Shown here one piece after another: positions 25,962 through 34,468 of a DNA stretch of 64,000 nucleotides. This DNA is from Sphingomonas mali NBRC 15500. Its GTDB lineage: Bacteria > Pseudomonadota > Alphaproteobacteria > Sphingomonadales > Sphingomonadaceae. Positions within the stretch are counted from its first letter, which is position 1; the number at the start of each line of letters is the position of its first letter. The notes beneath the pieces were generated by a model. It was given only the letters and a program-made list of their open reading frames with translations. It was not told the origin of the DNA and searched no databases. The stretch lies in the NCBI RefSeq assembly GCF_001598415.1, contig NZ_BCYX01000005.1, positions 62,001 to 126,000 on the forward strand, in the 5' to 3' direction. A program made the position numbers and the translations under genes.

Positions 25962-26537
25962 ATGAAGCGCCTCGCTCTTGCCCTGCTCGCCGCGGTCGCC
26001 CTGCCGGGTATCGCGCACGCCCAGGCCACCGACACCGCGACCGCCGATGTCGGCGTCTCGGGCACGGTCGCCAAGCTGTGTATGCTCGGCACGCCGACGC
26101 CCGCGCCGGTCGATGTCGGCCAGATGGCGAACACGTCGGGAGCGCGGGTCGGCAAGATCGCCGTCATCGCACCGCGCATCGTCACCTTGCCGGGCTCGTT
26201 CTGCAACTTCGCGGGATCGGCCATCACGGTGACCGCGACCGCTTTGGTGTCGAACGACGCCAGCGCGGTCGAACCCGGCTTCGCCAAGGCGGTCAATTAC
26301 ACCGCCGATGTGGCGAACTGGGCGGCGGGGTCGGCGTCGGTCACCACCGCCGCCACCGCCGGGGGCGGATCGCCGACAGCGTCGGCGACCGGACCCACGC
26401 AACCGGCGCCCAAGGTCGCCGATCTCGATGTCACCTTGTCCAATTTCACCGCACCGTCCGACTTCCTGCTCACTGCCGGCGCCTATAGCGGCCTGGTCGT
26501 GGTCAAGCTCGGACCGGTCGCGTCGGGGGGAGATTGA
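25962..26537 (+). CDS. Csu-type pilus subunit 4
   Basis: This 191-residue exported protein (signal ending GIAHAQ) has Cys in VAKLCMLG and GSFCNFAG, a core segment EPGFAKAVNYTADVANW paralogous to subunits 3 and 5, and a terminal strand GAYSGLVVVKLGPVAS. A low-complexity Thr/Ala/Gly insert lies at about residues 120-150. ATG has GGAG about 9 bases upstream. The gap to subunit 5 is two bases, so these are clearly cotranscribed. Confidence 0.84.
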   Translation: MKRLALALLAAVALPGIAHAQATDTATADVGVSGTVAKLCMLGTPTPAPVDVGQMANTSGARVGKIAVIAPRIVTLPGSFCNFAGSAITVTATALVSNDASAVEPGFAKAVNYTADVANWAAGSASVTTAATAGGGSPTASATGPTQPAPKVADLDVTLSNFTAPSDFLLTAGAYSGLVVVKLGPVASGGD

Positions 26538-26539
26538 TC

Positions 26540-27112
26540 ATGACGCATAACCTGAAGCGCCTGGCCGTCTTGTCGGCTGCAGCAGTCGCGATCGCCTGGA
26601 GCGGCAGTGCCGCGGCCCAGAGCAGCGACACCGACACCAAGAACTTCGCCGTCGTCGGCAACGTGCCCGCGATGTGCGTCGGCGGAACGATCGCCGGCAC
26701 CGGATCGACGTTCGACATGGGCGTGCTGATCGACCTCAACACCGGCCTGTTGCGGACCGACCTGGCGGCACCGCCCAAGGTCCTGTCGGGCTCGTTCTGC
26801 AGCGCGCGCAGCACCATCACCGTCAACGCGACGCCGATGGCCGCGCAGACCTTTACCAGCACGCCGCCGGCCGGCTTCTCGCGCGTGGTCGACTATACGG
26901 CCACCGCCGCCGGCTGGACGACGACACCGGCCTCTTTCGCGACCGGCGCGGGCAGCAACCCCGCCGCGGTGCAGACGCGCGGGACCGCGTTCTCGGGCGA
27001 TATCACCGTCTCGGTCGGCAGCTTCTCGACCAATGGCGGGGCGACCCAGCGGCTGGTCGCCGACACCAATTATCAGGGCAACGTCACCGTTACGTTGGCC
27101 GTGGCGTCCTGA
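26540..27112 (+). CDS. Csu-type pilus subunit 5
   Basis: This 190-residue exported protein (signal ending SGSAAAQ) has a mature start DTKNFAVVGNVPAMCVGG, a second Cys in LSGSFCSARST, and a terminal strand TNYQGNVTVTLAVAS. It is the closest paralogue of subunit 3. ATG 26540 is taken over an upstream TTG (26534) because GGGGGGAGA then has suitable spacing. The next gene starts two bases after its stop. Confidence 0.84.
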   Translation: MTHNLKRLAVLSAAAVAIAWSGSAAAQSSDTDTKNFAVVGNVPAMCVGGTIAGTGSTFDMGVLIDLNTGLLRTDLAAPPKVLSGSFCSARSTITVNATPMAAQTFTSTPPAGFSRVVDYTATAAGWTTTPASFATGAGSNPAAVQTRGTAFSGDITVSVGSFSTNGGATQRLVADTNYQGNVTVTLAVAS

Positions 27113-27114
27113 CG

Positions 27115-27717
27115 ATGTCGCGCTGCCTCCGCCTTGAAACGGTCTTGGTCGTCGGCGGGCTCCTCGCCTGGGCATCCCCCGCATTTGCCCAGTCGACCGT
27201 GGCGACCAAGACCCTGCCGGTTACAGGCAACGCCCCACCGGTATGCGCGGTGGGGTCGCCCCGGGTGGCGGCGGGCAACCAGATCAATTTCCGCGGGCTG
27301 AGCGGCAACACGCTGCAGATCGACCAGATGATCGATCCGACCACGCTGGCGGTCGCCGCCGCCTCGGTCGACGTGAAGTTCGACGCGGTGTGCAACTATC
27401 CGCACCGGCTGCGCCTTGAATCGCAGAATAACGGCCTGTGGCCTACGTTGCAGCGCACCCGGGCGCCCGCGCCGGGGTTCGGCTCGGCCGTGCCCTATCG
27501 CGCGACGGTGATGTGGGGTGTGGTCAATGGCGTGCTCAACGCCGATGCCCAGGCGCGCCGCGTCAACGACCAGCAGTTCAACATCGACCTGCCGACGGCG
27601 GGCGAGATCGACCTGAAGCTCAACATCGCGCCGGGCGCGTCCAACGCCCGCGACAATGCCCCGCTACTGGCCGGCGATTATGCCGACACGATGCGGATAT
27701 TCGTGGAGCCGCGCTGA
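27115..27717 (+). CDS. Csu-type pilus subunit 6
   Basis: This 200-residue exported protein (signal ending SPAFAQ) has mature start TVATKTLPVTGNAPPVCAVG. The core FDAVCNYPHRLRLESQNNGL is shared with subunit 7 (CNAPHRLTVTSTNGGL) and resembles subunit 1. The terminal strand is GDYADTMRIFVEPR. These three form a second paralogue group distinct from subunits 3-5. No own ribosome site is evident, and the stop of subunit 5 is two bases upstream, so translation is likely coupled. Its stop overlaps the ATG of subunit 7 by one base. Confidence 0.83.
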   Translation: MSRCLRLETVLVVGGLLAWASPAFAQSTVATKTLPVTGNAPPVCAVGSPRVAAGNQINFRGLSGNTLQIDQMIDPTTLAVAAASVDVKFDAVCNYPHRLRLESQNNGLWPTLQRTRAPAPGFGSAVPYRATVMWGVVNGVLNADAQARRVNDQQFNIDLPTAGEIDLKLNIAPGASNARDNAPLLAGDYADTMRIFVEPR

Positions 27718-28307
27718 TGCATCGCATCGCCCTCATTCTGCCGGCCTTGCTCGCGACCAGCGTCGCGGCGCAGGCACAGGCGCAGACCATCAATCCGAAC
27801 GACACCGGCCAGGGCCGGCTGGAGATCGCCGGGCGCGCGCCGCCGGCCTGCGTGCTCAACGCGCCGACCGCGTCGGGCGCGCAGAACGCGACCTTCACCA
27901 GCACCGGTGCCTCGAGCGGCGAGATCCGCATCGTCGAGTTCGGCGATCCGCAGACCGCGCAGCCGCGTGGCGCCGCGATCAACCTGGCGCTGCCGGTGAT
28001 CTGCAACGCGCCGCATCGGCTGACGGTCACCAGCACCAATGGTGGCTTGCTGCGCGACGGCGGCAACGCCCGCAATCGGCAATCGCCGACCGGATTCGGC
28101 GAATTCGTCGGATATCAGATCAGCGCGACCTGGGCGGGCCAGAATGCCAGCGTGCAGACGATCAACAACAACGTCCTCGCGATCGCGACCGCTGATGGCG
28201 GCGCGGGCGACATGGACCTGACGATCGCGGTTCCGCCGGGGGGCGGAGCGCTGGTCGCCGGGCGCTATGCGGACACGGTCACGGTACTATTCGAAGCAGC
28301 GTTCTAA
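27717..28307 (+). CDS. Csu-type pilus subunit 7
   Basis: This 196-residue exported protein (signal ending AQAQAQ) has Cys in PPACVLNAP and PVICNAPHRL, the NGGLL motif (TSTNGGLLRDGG) and a terminal strand GRYADTVTVLFEAAF. It is the nearest relative of subunit 6. Such subunits sit near the tip or at the adaptor position in Csu operons. It precedes the chaperone gene by 21 bases that contain its GGGAGGGGG ribosome site. Confidence 0.83.
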   Translation: MHRIALILPALLATSVAAQAQAQTINPNDTGQGRLEIAGRAPPACVLNAPTASGAQNATFTSTGASSGEIRIVEFGDPQTAQPRGAAINLALPVICNAPHRLTVTSTNGGLLRDGGNARNRQSPTGFGEFVGYQISATWAGQNASVQTINNNVLAIATADGGAGDMDLTIAVPPGGGALVAGRYADTVTVLFEAAF

Positions 28308-28328
28308 ACGACCCAGCGGGAGGGGGAA

Positions 28329-29084
28329 GTGAAGAGAATGAAGAGGATATTGATGAGTGCGGCCTTCGCGGCTGCCCTCGTTCTGCCACAGCAGATTGCG
28401 GTGGCGATGACGGTACAACCGGTCATCATCAACCTGAAACAATCGGGCAACGGGATGACTCAGATCATCACCGTGGAGAACACGTTCGCGACGCCGTTAC
28501 CGGTCGAGCTGCGCGTGCAATCGCTCGAGTTCGATGAGAACGGCGTCAAGGAAACGGGCAAGGATCCAGGCGATCTGCTGATCTTTCCGCCCCAGGCGCT
28601 GATCCAGCCGGGCCAGACGCAGTCGTTCCGCGTCCAATATGTCGGCGACCCCGAGCTCAAGACCAGCAAGCATTATTACGTCACGGTGGCGCAGCTGCCG
28701 GTGAAATTGCCCGCTGGCCAGTCGGCGATCCAGATCCTGTACAATTTCCAGGTGCTGGTCAGCATCGCGCCCAACGGCGTGAAGCCGGCGATCAAGGTAC
28801 AGAGCGCGGAGATCGGGCATAATCCGGCGGGCAAGCCGATCCCGTTGGTCACCCTGACCAATGCGTCGGCCGCTTACGGCTATCTGTCCGAAGGACGGCT
28901 GCGCATCGTCGAAAAGGATGCTGCGGGCAAGGAAGTGTTCCGCCGCACGTTGTCGGGTCCGGAAACGCAGCAAACGATTGGGTTCGGTTTGGTGGGGGCC
29001 AACCAGACGCGGCGCATGTCGCTGCCGATTGAGTTGCCGGTGGATGGGGGCAGCGTCGATGTCAGCTTCACCCCGGACGGCTAA
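28329..29084 (+). CDS. Periplasmic pilus chaperone (PapD/CsuC type)
   Basis: This 251-residue periplasmic chaperone has two Ig-like domains. A signal peptide ends in QQIAVA. The N-terminal strand MTVQPVIINLKQSGNGMTQI and the G1-like strand AIQILYNFQVLVSIAP are in the places used for donor-strand complementation of subunits, and LIFPPQALIQPGQTQSFRVQ matches the chaperone consensus. GTG 28329 lies 5 bases after GGAGG; ATG 28338 is an alternative. It follows seven subunit genes and overlaps the usher gene by 26 bases. Confidence 0.92.
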   Translation: MKRMKRILMSAAFAAALVLPQQIAVAMTVQPVIINLKQSGNGMTQIITVENTFATPLPVELRVQSLEFDENGVKETGKDPGDLLIFPPQALIQPGQTQSFRVQYVGDPELKTSKHYYVTVAQLPVKLPAGQSAIQILYNFQVLVSIAPNGVKPAIKVQSAEIGHNPAGKPIPLVTLTNASAAYGYLSEGRLRIVEKDAAGKEVFRRTLSGPETQQTIGFGLVGANQTRRMSLPIELPVDGGSVDVSFTPDG

Positions 29085-31611
29085 GCGGCTCACCAGCCGC
29101 GTGATCGGCCTGATGCTCGCGAGCGCGAGCATCGGCGGCCTGTGTGCGCCGGCGCGCGCCAATAGCGCCAGCCAGCAGGGCACGGTGCCGCAGTCGCAGG
29201 AACGGCGCGTCACGATCGACGCGCCGACCGCGCCGACCGATCAACCGCAAGCCACGCTCAATCCGACTGGGCGCGACATCGTCCTGACGGTGCCGGTCAA
29301 GGATGGCGGGACGTATCTCGGCGACATGCCGTTGACGATCACCGCCAACAGCAAGCTGGAATTTCCGGCGCAGCGGTTGCTCGACTTGCTGTCGAACGTG
29401 CTCAACCAGCAATCCTTCACCGCGATCCAGTCGAGCCTGTCGACCAAGGCGGTACTGACCCCGGCCGATTTCGAGGCCGCGGGGGTGGGCATCCGCTACA
29501 ATCCGCAGACGCTCGAGCTCAATCTGACCATCGCCGCCGAACGCCGCGCGTCGCGGTCGCTGACGGTCAGTCCGCTCGACCGCAACCGGGTCGGCACCTT
29601 TGCCGTGCCGGCGGACTGGAGCGCCTATATCAACATCCGCGGCTCGGAAGATTATATCCATGCCGGCGGCGAAAAGGGCTTCGCCTCGCCGATCTTCTCG
29701 CTCGACGGCGCGATGCGGGTGGGTGGTGTGGTCGCCGAGGGCGAAGGGATCTGGCAGCCCGGATCGACCGGTGTCGATTTCCAGCGGCTGGGATCGCGGC
29801 TCGTCTATGACGACGAGAAGAACCTGGTGCGCTGGACCGCGGGCGACCTGCAGACCGTCTCGCGCGGTTTCCAGTCGGCGCCCGACATTGCCGGTCTCTC
29901 GATCTTCCGGTCTTACAGTGTGCTCCAGCCGCAGCAGCTGGTCCGCCCGCGCGGCGACCGCAGTTTCCAGCTGAGCCGCCCCTCGACCGTCGAGATCCAG
30001 GTCAACGGCCAGATCGTCCGGCGCCTTCAGCTCGCGCCGGGCACCTATAATCTGCGCGATTTCCCGTTCACCCAGGGCGCGAACGACATTCGCCTGTCGG
30101 TGATCGACGATACCGGGCGCACCGATCTGTTGCGGTTCAACCTGTTTCTCGACCAGTCGCAGCTGGCCAAAGGGCTGAGCGAATTCGGCCTCTATGCCGG
30201 TGTGCTCAACCCGCTCGGGCTGCACGGGCCGCATTATACCGACAAATTCGCCTTCACCGGCTTTTATCGCCGCGGTATCAGTGACTTCCTGACCCTGGGC
30301 GTTAACGCCCAGGCCGACAAGCACACCCAGATGGGTGGCGTCGAGGCGGTCGTGGCAACGCCGTTCGGCACCTTTGCCGGCAATTTCTCGCTGTCGAACA
30401 TGAAGGGGTCGCACACCGGCCATGCCGCGACGCTGACTTTCCAGCGGCTGATCCAGCGCTCGGGCGGGCAAGCCGATTCGCTCAACATATTCGTCGAGAC
30501 GCGCAGCCGCTATTTCGCCCCGGTTGGGGTGCTGGTGCCCGACAACCAGTTCCAGTTCGAAGTGGGCGGCGGCTATTCGCACACCTTCAACGAGCGGCTC
30601 TATGCCGGGTTCGACGGGCGCTTCTCCAAGGGGCGCGGCGCACAACCCGATTTGCATACCTACCGGGTCACCACCGGCTACCGGATATCCTCGACCGCGA
30701 CGGTGACCGCCGACGCACGCTGGGAGCGCGACAATTTCGGGTCGCGGTTCGGCGGGCTGGTCTCGCTGGTCATCAGGCTTGGTCGCTATTCCACCGCGCG
30801 CGCCGATTACGATTCCCGTGGCAACCGGGTACGGACATCGTTCCAGACGCTCTACGGACAGGGGGTCGGATCGTATAACATGACCGCCGATGTCGAACGC
30901 AGCGATGCCGGATCCGGGATCAACTTCACCGGCAATTATTACACCAACCGCGCCGAACTGGGCCTCAGCCACTTCGGGACGTTCCAGGACACGTTCGGCA
31001 GCGTCACGTCGCAGCGCACGTCGTTCCGGTTCGGCACCTCGCTGGCGATCGCGGACGGCGCCTTCTCGGTCGGACGGCCGATCTACGACAGCTTCGCGAT
31101 CGTCACGCCGTACAAGAAGCTCGACGGCACCAACGTGGTCATCTCGCCGTCGCCGTTCGGTTACACCGCGAACAGCGGCGTGTTGAGGGCAGGCACCGAG
31201 CCCAGCCTGAGCTCTTATGCCGAGCGGACGATCGCGGTCGACGCACCCAATGCCAAACCGGGCGTCGATCTGGGGCAGGGGTCGTTCCGGCTGCTGCCGC
31301 CGTACCGGAGTGGTTACAGGCTCGTGGTCGGATCGGCCTATTCGGTGACCGCAGTCGGTCGTCTGATCGACATTGACGGCGAACCCGTCTCGCTGGTCAG
31401 CGGCACCGCGGTCGAGCTCGCGCATCCCGAACGCGCGCCGATCACGGTCTTCACCAACCGCGAGGGTCGCTTCGGCATCGGTGGACTGGCGCCCGGCAAA
31501 TGGCGCATCAACATGCTCGACGACAAGAAATCGGTCTTCGAGATCACCATTCCCGGCGATGCGGACGGACTTGTCCGGGTCGACGAACTCAAAGCGGTCA
31601 AAGGGCAGTAA
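29059..31611 (+). CDS. Outer-membrane fimbrial usher (FimD/PapC/CsuD type)
   Basis: This 850-residue usher would form the outer-membrane pore and assembly platform of the chaperone-usher pilus. After a signal region (LMLASASIGGLCAPARA) come the N-terminal chaperone-binding part, a long 24-strand barrel region (FRSYSVLQPQQLVRPRGD; STVEIQVNGQIVRRLQLAPG as plug domain) and C-terminal domains ending in PITVFTNREGRFGIGGLAPG. The plug pattern NGQ...L.PG.Y.L.DFP matches the family. ATG 29059 has a GGGGG box upstream and overlaps the chaperone gene. The tip adhesin gene starts two bases after its stop. Confidence 0.94.
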   Translation: MSASPRTAKRLTSRVIGLMLASASIGGLCAPARANSASQQGTVPQSQERRVTIDAPTAPTDQPQATLNPTGRDIVLTVPVKDGGTYLGDMPLTITANSKLEFPAQRLLDLLSNVLNQQSFTAIQSSLSTKAVLTPADFEAAGVGIRYNPQTLELNLTIAAERRASRSLTVSPLDRNRVGTFAVPADWSAYINIRGSEDYIHAGGEKGFASPIFSLDGAMRVGGVVAEGEGIWQPGSTGVDFQRLGSRLVYDDEKNLVRWTAGDLQTVSRGFQSAPDIAGLSIFRSYSVLQPQQLVRPRGDRSFQLSRPSTVEIQVNGQIVRRLQLAPGTYNLRDFPFTQGANDIRLSVIDDTGRTDLLRFNLFLDQSQLAKGLSEFGLYAGVLNPLGLHGPHYTDKFAFTGFYRRGISDFLTLGVNAQADKHTQMGGVEAVVATPFGTFAGNFSLSNMKGSHTGHAATLTFQRLIQRSGGQADSLNIFVETRSRYFAPVGVLVPDNQFQFEVGGGYSHTFNERLYAGFDGRFSKGRGAQPDLHTYRVTTGYRISSTATVTADARWERDNFGSRFGGLVSLVIRLGRYSTARADYDSRGNRVRTSFQTLYGQGVGSYNMTADVERSDAGSGINFTGNYYTNRAELGLSHFGTFQDTFGSVTSQRTSFRFGTSLAIADGAFSVGRPIYDSFAIVTPYKKLDGTNVVISPSPFGYTANSGVLRAGTEPSLSSYAERTIAVDAPNAKPGVDLGQGSFRLLPPYRSGYRLVVGSAYSVTAVGRLIDIDGEPVSLVSGTAVELAHPERAPITVFTNREGRFGIGGLAPGKWRINMLDDKKSVFEITIPGDADGLVRVDELKAVKGQ

Positions 31612-31613
31612 GT

Positions 31614-32672
31614 ATGGCCTTGTCTCTGTTTCGACACGCACTTCTGGCGCTGGCAGTCGCCGCCGGGGCATCCCCCGGCGCGGCGCTCGCCGTCGGCAAA
31701 TGCGGTCTCACCACCGTCAGCGGCGGCATCGCCAACCTGACCTATGACCCGTTCAGCGGCGGCACCACCTCGATCAACCTGACGGGGGTCACGTTGTCGC
31801 GCGTCAATGGCGCGGGCGGCGAGAAAACCGCGAACATCGAATTCTACGTCAAGGGCACGACCGCGGCGCAGAACGGCACGATCCTCATCCCGATCAGTGC
31901 GACGGGATCGGGCAATGGCGGGCCGACCGGGAGCAATATCTTCTTCGGCACCAATCAGTCGCCGCCGATCCTCAACATCAATGCCGGGAGCCCGGCGCCC
32001 GGCGTGTTCCGCTGGGCATTCTCGGGCAACAACGCAGGCTCGGATACCTTTACGCTCAACATGACGCTGCAATTGCCGGCCAATCTCAACATCAACGCAG
32101 GATCGACGCTGCCGTTCGACATCGTCTACAGCTGCAACGGCACCGGCGGCGGCGGGCCGTTCACCGATACCGGCACCGTCACTAATGCGATCGTGGTCAA
32201 CGTGGTCGTGTTGAGCGGCCTTCAGGCCAGCTATGTCGGCACCAATCTCGATTTTGGCGAGGTCGGCAACCTGACGACGGCGCAGGTCCTGGCCGCACCC
32301 GCGACCTACACGACGCCGACCACCAACTATATCCGCGTCGCCAGCTCGGGACCCTATAAGATCGATGTCGCCTCGCAGAACAATTACAAGCTGACCTTCT
32401 CGGGCGGCTCGCTGGCCAACGCCAACCAGACGCTCGCCTACAAAGCGCTGTTCCTGGGACAGCAGCGAACGACTGCCAGCCCTACCTTCACGACAGTCAC
32501 CTGCGTGCGCGCCGGCCTCGACGCGGCGGCCGGCATCCTGCCGATCCGGGCGACGTTGCTCGAGGGCGGGCAAGGCAAGACGCCCGCCTCGGTCTATAGC
32601 GACACGATCACCGTCACGGTGACACCGTTATTGTCGACGGTGCCATCGCAACAGAATTGTCCTGCCTTATAG
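31614..32672 (+). CDS. Two-domain spore-coat-U-like tip adhesin (CsuE type)
   Basis: This 352-residue exported protein has a signal ending ALA, a first beta-domain containing CGLTTVSGG and IVYSCNGTGG, and a second SCPU-like domain from about residue 190 (ASYVGTNLDFGEVGNLTTAQ). The C-terminal donor-type strand is SVYSDTITVTVTPL. Two tandem domains and the position after the usher are as in CsuE, the tip adhesin of Acinetobacter Csu pili. ATG 31614 follows the usher stop by two bases with AAAGGG upstream. Its stop overlaps the convergent small gene by six bases. Confidence 0.88.
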   Translation: MALSLFRHALLALAVAAGASPGAALAVGKCGLTTVSGGIANLTYDPFSGGTTSINLTGVTLSRVNGAGGEKTANIEFYVKGTTAAQNGTILIPISATGSGNGGPTGSNIFFGTNQSPPILNINAGSPAPGVFRWAFSGNNAGSDTFTLNMTLQLPANLNINAGSTLPFDIVYSCNGTGGGGPFTDTGTVTNAIVVNVVVLSGLQASYVGTNLDFGEVGNLTTAQVLAAPATYTTPTTNYIRVASSGPYKIDVASQNNYKLTFSGGSLANANQTLAYKALFLGQQRTTASPTFTTVTCVRAGLDAAAGILPIRATLLEGGQGKTPASVYSDTITVTVTPLLSTVPSQQNCPAL

Positions 32673-33092
32673 CGCGACGATCCGGAACGAGATCGCGCCC
32701 GGCTCGATACCTTTCGGCAAATCCAGCGACACCGCGTGGGCAGCAATGCCCGCGCGGTTCGACTTGGTCACGCGGACAGTGCCGTCCTTGCCGAGCGGAA
32801 GCTTGTGGCCATCGACCAACAAGCTCGCCTTCGCCATGTTCGCCGAATAGTCGGCATAGACCTCGTAACCGTTGGGGCTGTTGCAGAATTCGTTGAGCGA
32901 GCCGAGCGAGACCTGGCCACCCTGGGCGGGGACCATCGCCGCATCGACCGTCGCACGACACACCACTGGCACGTAGCCACTGATGCCGATCGTGTATTGG
33001 GCCGAGTTGACCGCAACATGGGGATCGACCGCCTGGGCGGCCGGAGACGCGACTGCGAAAGCCGCGACTAAAGCAATACAAACGTTCTTCAT
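32667..33092 (-). CDS. Small exported pilin-like protein, opposite strand to the Csu operon
   Basis: This 141-residue protein has a signal peptide ending in AAQA and a compact beta-rich mature part. YTIGISGYVPVVCRATV and LGSLNEFCNSPNGYEVYADY recall the first-Cys strand and the CNxP motif of the Csu subunits. It ends in ISFRIVAL, a short alternating strand. ATG 33092 has AAGGA 7 bases upstream. It may be an eighth, separately regulated subunit. An unrelated secreted protein is possible, so the assignment is tentative. Confidence 0.65.
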   Translation of the reverse strand: MKNVCIALVAAFAVASPAAQAVDPHVAVNSAQYTIGISGYVPVVCRATVDAAMVPAQGGQVSLGSLNEFCNSPNGYEVYADYSANMAKASLLVDGHKLPLGKDGTVRVTKSNRAGIAAHAVSLDLPKGIEPGAISFRIVAL

Positions 33093-33462
33093 ATCGGCAT
33101 CCTTGGGTAGAAACGCGAGGATGCTTATGACGGCGACGTGTGAAGATGCGGTCGTCCGGCGTGGTAAAGGCGCGGATAACCTTTGGCGTGATCTTCCCGG
33201 ATAGTTGCGGGAAGATGTCGGCAACTAATGCGCCGCGGTCGACTGGCCCGAACTGCAGCGGTGGCCGTGGCCTGGCTGAGCGCTGACAAGGACGAGGAGG
33301 AATCGCCAAGCGCCCTCAAGCCAAGCGGGCCGTCATCGGGGCACGCCATTCGGCGCCTTGCGATATTTTGTCAGACAAATAGGGTTTCTATCTTTGTTTG
33401 GTTGACGCTATCAAGCCAACCGCAACGGCCCTGATTACGAGGGCAGGAATACGGAGAGGCTG
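33093..33462. promoter_or_regulatory. Divergent regulatory region with a 13-bp palindrome
   Basis: These 370 bases separate the minus-strand pilin-like gene from the plus-strand sugar-acid operon. No gene is supportable inside. The right part is AT-richer and contains the TTTGTC-A-GACAAA palindrome, with a possible -35-like TTGTCA within it, followed at short spacing by TATCTT. The strong GGAGAGG ribosome site of the following small frame is at 33453-33459. Confidence 0.5.
33367..33379. promoter_or_regulatory. FadR-subfamily operator-like palindrome upstream of the lactonase/dgoKA operon
   Basis: TTTGTC-A-GACAAA is a perfect 13-bp inverted repeat. Its core TTGTC-A-GACAA fits the TnGTnnnACnA operator pattern of FadR-subfamily GntR regulators. 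It also resembles the palindrome cluster beside the FadR-type gene at 45913. It lies 84 bases before the first frame of the operon and overlaps a possible -35. Confidence 0.55.
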
Positions 33463-33609
33463 ATGGGTTCGGGGTGGTCGCGCGGATTGGAAAGCCGTCG
33501 TATTACCGTCCGTCGCCGGGCCGGGCTCACCACCGCAGAACGCGTCTTAGCGCCGGCCATGGACGATCAGCGCAATGCCCAGCGCGGGCTTCTCCGGGAC
33601 AGCCATTGA
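33463..33609 (+). CDS. Possible 48-residue small ORF translationally coupled to the lactonase
   Basis: The frame runs from ATG 33463 to TGA 33607-33609 and encodes a basic 48-residue peptide beginning MGSGWSRGLESRR. GGAGAGG at 33453-33459 is an excellent ribosome site. The stop overlaps the ATG of the lactonase gene by one base, and that ATG has no clear ribosome site of its own. The arrangement suggests a leader frame that delivers ribosomes to the next gene. I recognise no homologue, and codon use alone cannot prove that the peptide matters. Confidence 0.4.
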   Translation: MGSGWSRGLESRRITVRRRAGLTTAERVLAPAMDDQRNAQRGLLRDSH

Positions 33610-34457
33610 TGTCCGATGTCCGCGTGATCGAACGCGACCGCCGCGACCGGCTGGGGGAGGGGCTGTTATGGTCCGCCCGTGAGGCCGCACTCTATTGGGT
33701 CGATATCCTCGGCGCGTGCGTCAATCGCCTCGATCTGGCAAGCGGCCGCGTCGACGATTGGTCGATGCCCGACACGATCGGCTGGCTGATCGAGCGCGAG
33801 CGGGGCGGATTCATCGCCGGGCTGGGCCGCGCCTTTGTCTCGCTGACATTCGATCCATTGAGCATCGAAACGATCGCCGCGCCCGAGCCCGAGCGCGATG
33901 GCAATCGCTTCAACGATGCCAAGGCGGATGCCGCCGGGCGCATCTGGGCGGGCTCGATGCCGTTCACCTGCGACCGGCCGAGCGGCGCCTTCTACCGGCT
34001 CGATCCTGATGGGCGGGCGACGCGGATCGAGGACGGCTATACCATCCCCAACGGTCCCGCGATCGGCGACGGCTTCCTGTTCCACACCGATACCGCGCTC
34101 GACACGATCTTCCGCTATCCGGTCCATGACGATGGCAGTGTCGGTCCGCGCGAGCCGCATATCGTGTTCGAGCCCGATTGGGGTCATCCCGACGGCATGA
34201 CGATCGACGCCGAGGGCCATTTATGGGTGGCTTGCTGGGGCGGGTCGTGCGTGGCGCGGTTCGATCCGGCGGGCCGGCGTGAGCGGACCATCGCCTTGCC
34301 GGCGTCGCAGATTACCAATGTGGCGTTCGCCGGCGATGCGCTCGACCGGATGTTCGTAACCTCCGCCGCCGATGGCGTCGACGAGCCGCAGGCCGGATGC
34401 CTGTTCGAAGTCGATCCCGGCTGCCGCGGCATTCCCCCCTATCGCTACCTTGGATGA
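33609..34457 (+). CDS. SMP-30/gluconolactonase-family sugar lactonase
   Basis: This 282-residue six-bladed beta-propeller hydrolase opens sugar-acid lactones. Metal-site residues of the SMP-30 family are visible: Glu in RLGEGLLWS, Asn in NRFNDAKADAAGRIW, Asn in TIPNGPAIGD and Asp in HPDGMTIDAEGHLWVA. It is cytosolic, with no signal peptide. The start MSDVRVIERD fits family N-termini. It heads an operon with an aldose epimerase, a symporter, DgoK-like and DgoA-like enzymes, so a galactono- or glucarolactone-type substrate is plausible. Which lactone is used cannot be decided from sequence. Confidence 0.9.
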   Translation: MSDVRVIERDRRDRLGEGLLWSAREAALYWVDILGACVNRLDLASGRVDDWSMPDTIGWLIERERGGFIAGLGRAFVSLTFDPLSIETIAAPEPERDGNRFNDAKADAAGRIWAGSMPFTCDRPSGAFYRLDPDGRATRIEDGYTIPNGPAIGDGFLFHTDTALDTIFRYPVHDDGSVGPREPHIVFEPDWGHPDGMTIDAEGHLWVACWGGSCVARFDPAGRRERTIALPASQITNVAFAGDALDRMFVTSAADGVDEPQAGCLFEVDPGCRGIPPYRYLG

Positions 34458-34468
34458 AGGAGACAGAC

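Noticed and set aside
29068..31671. An 867-codon open frame on the minus strand
   Set aside because: It is fully antisense to the usher gene, with shadow-type composition and no recognisable motif.
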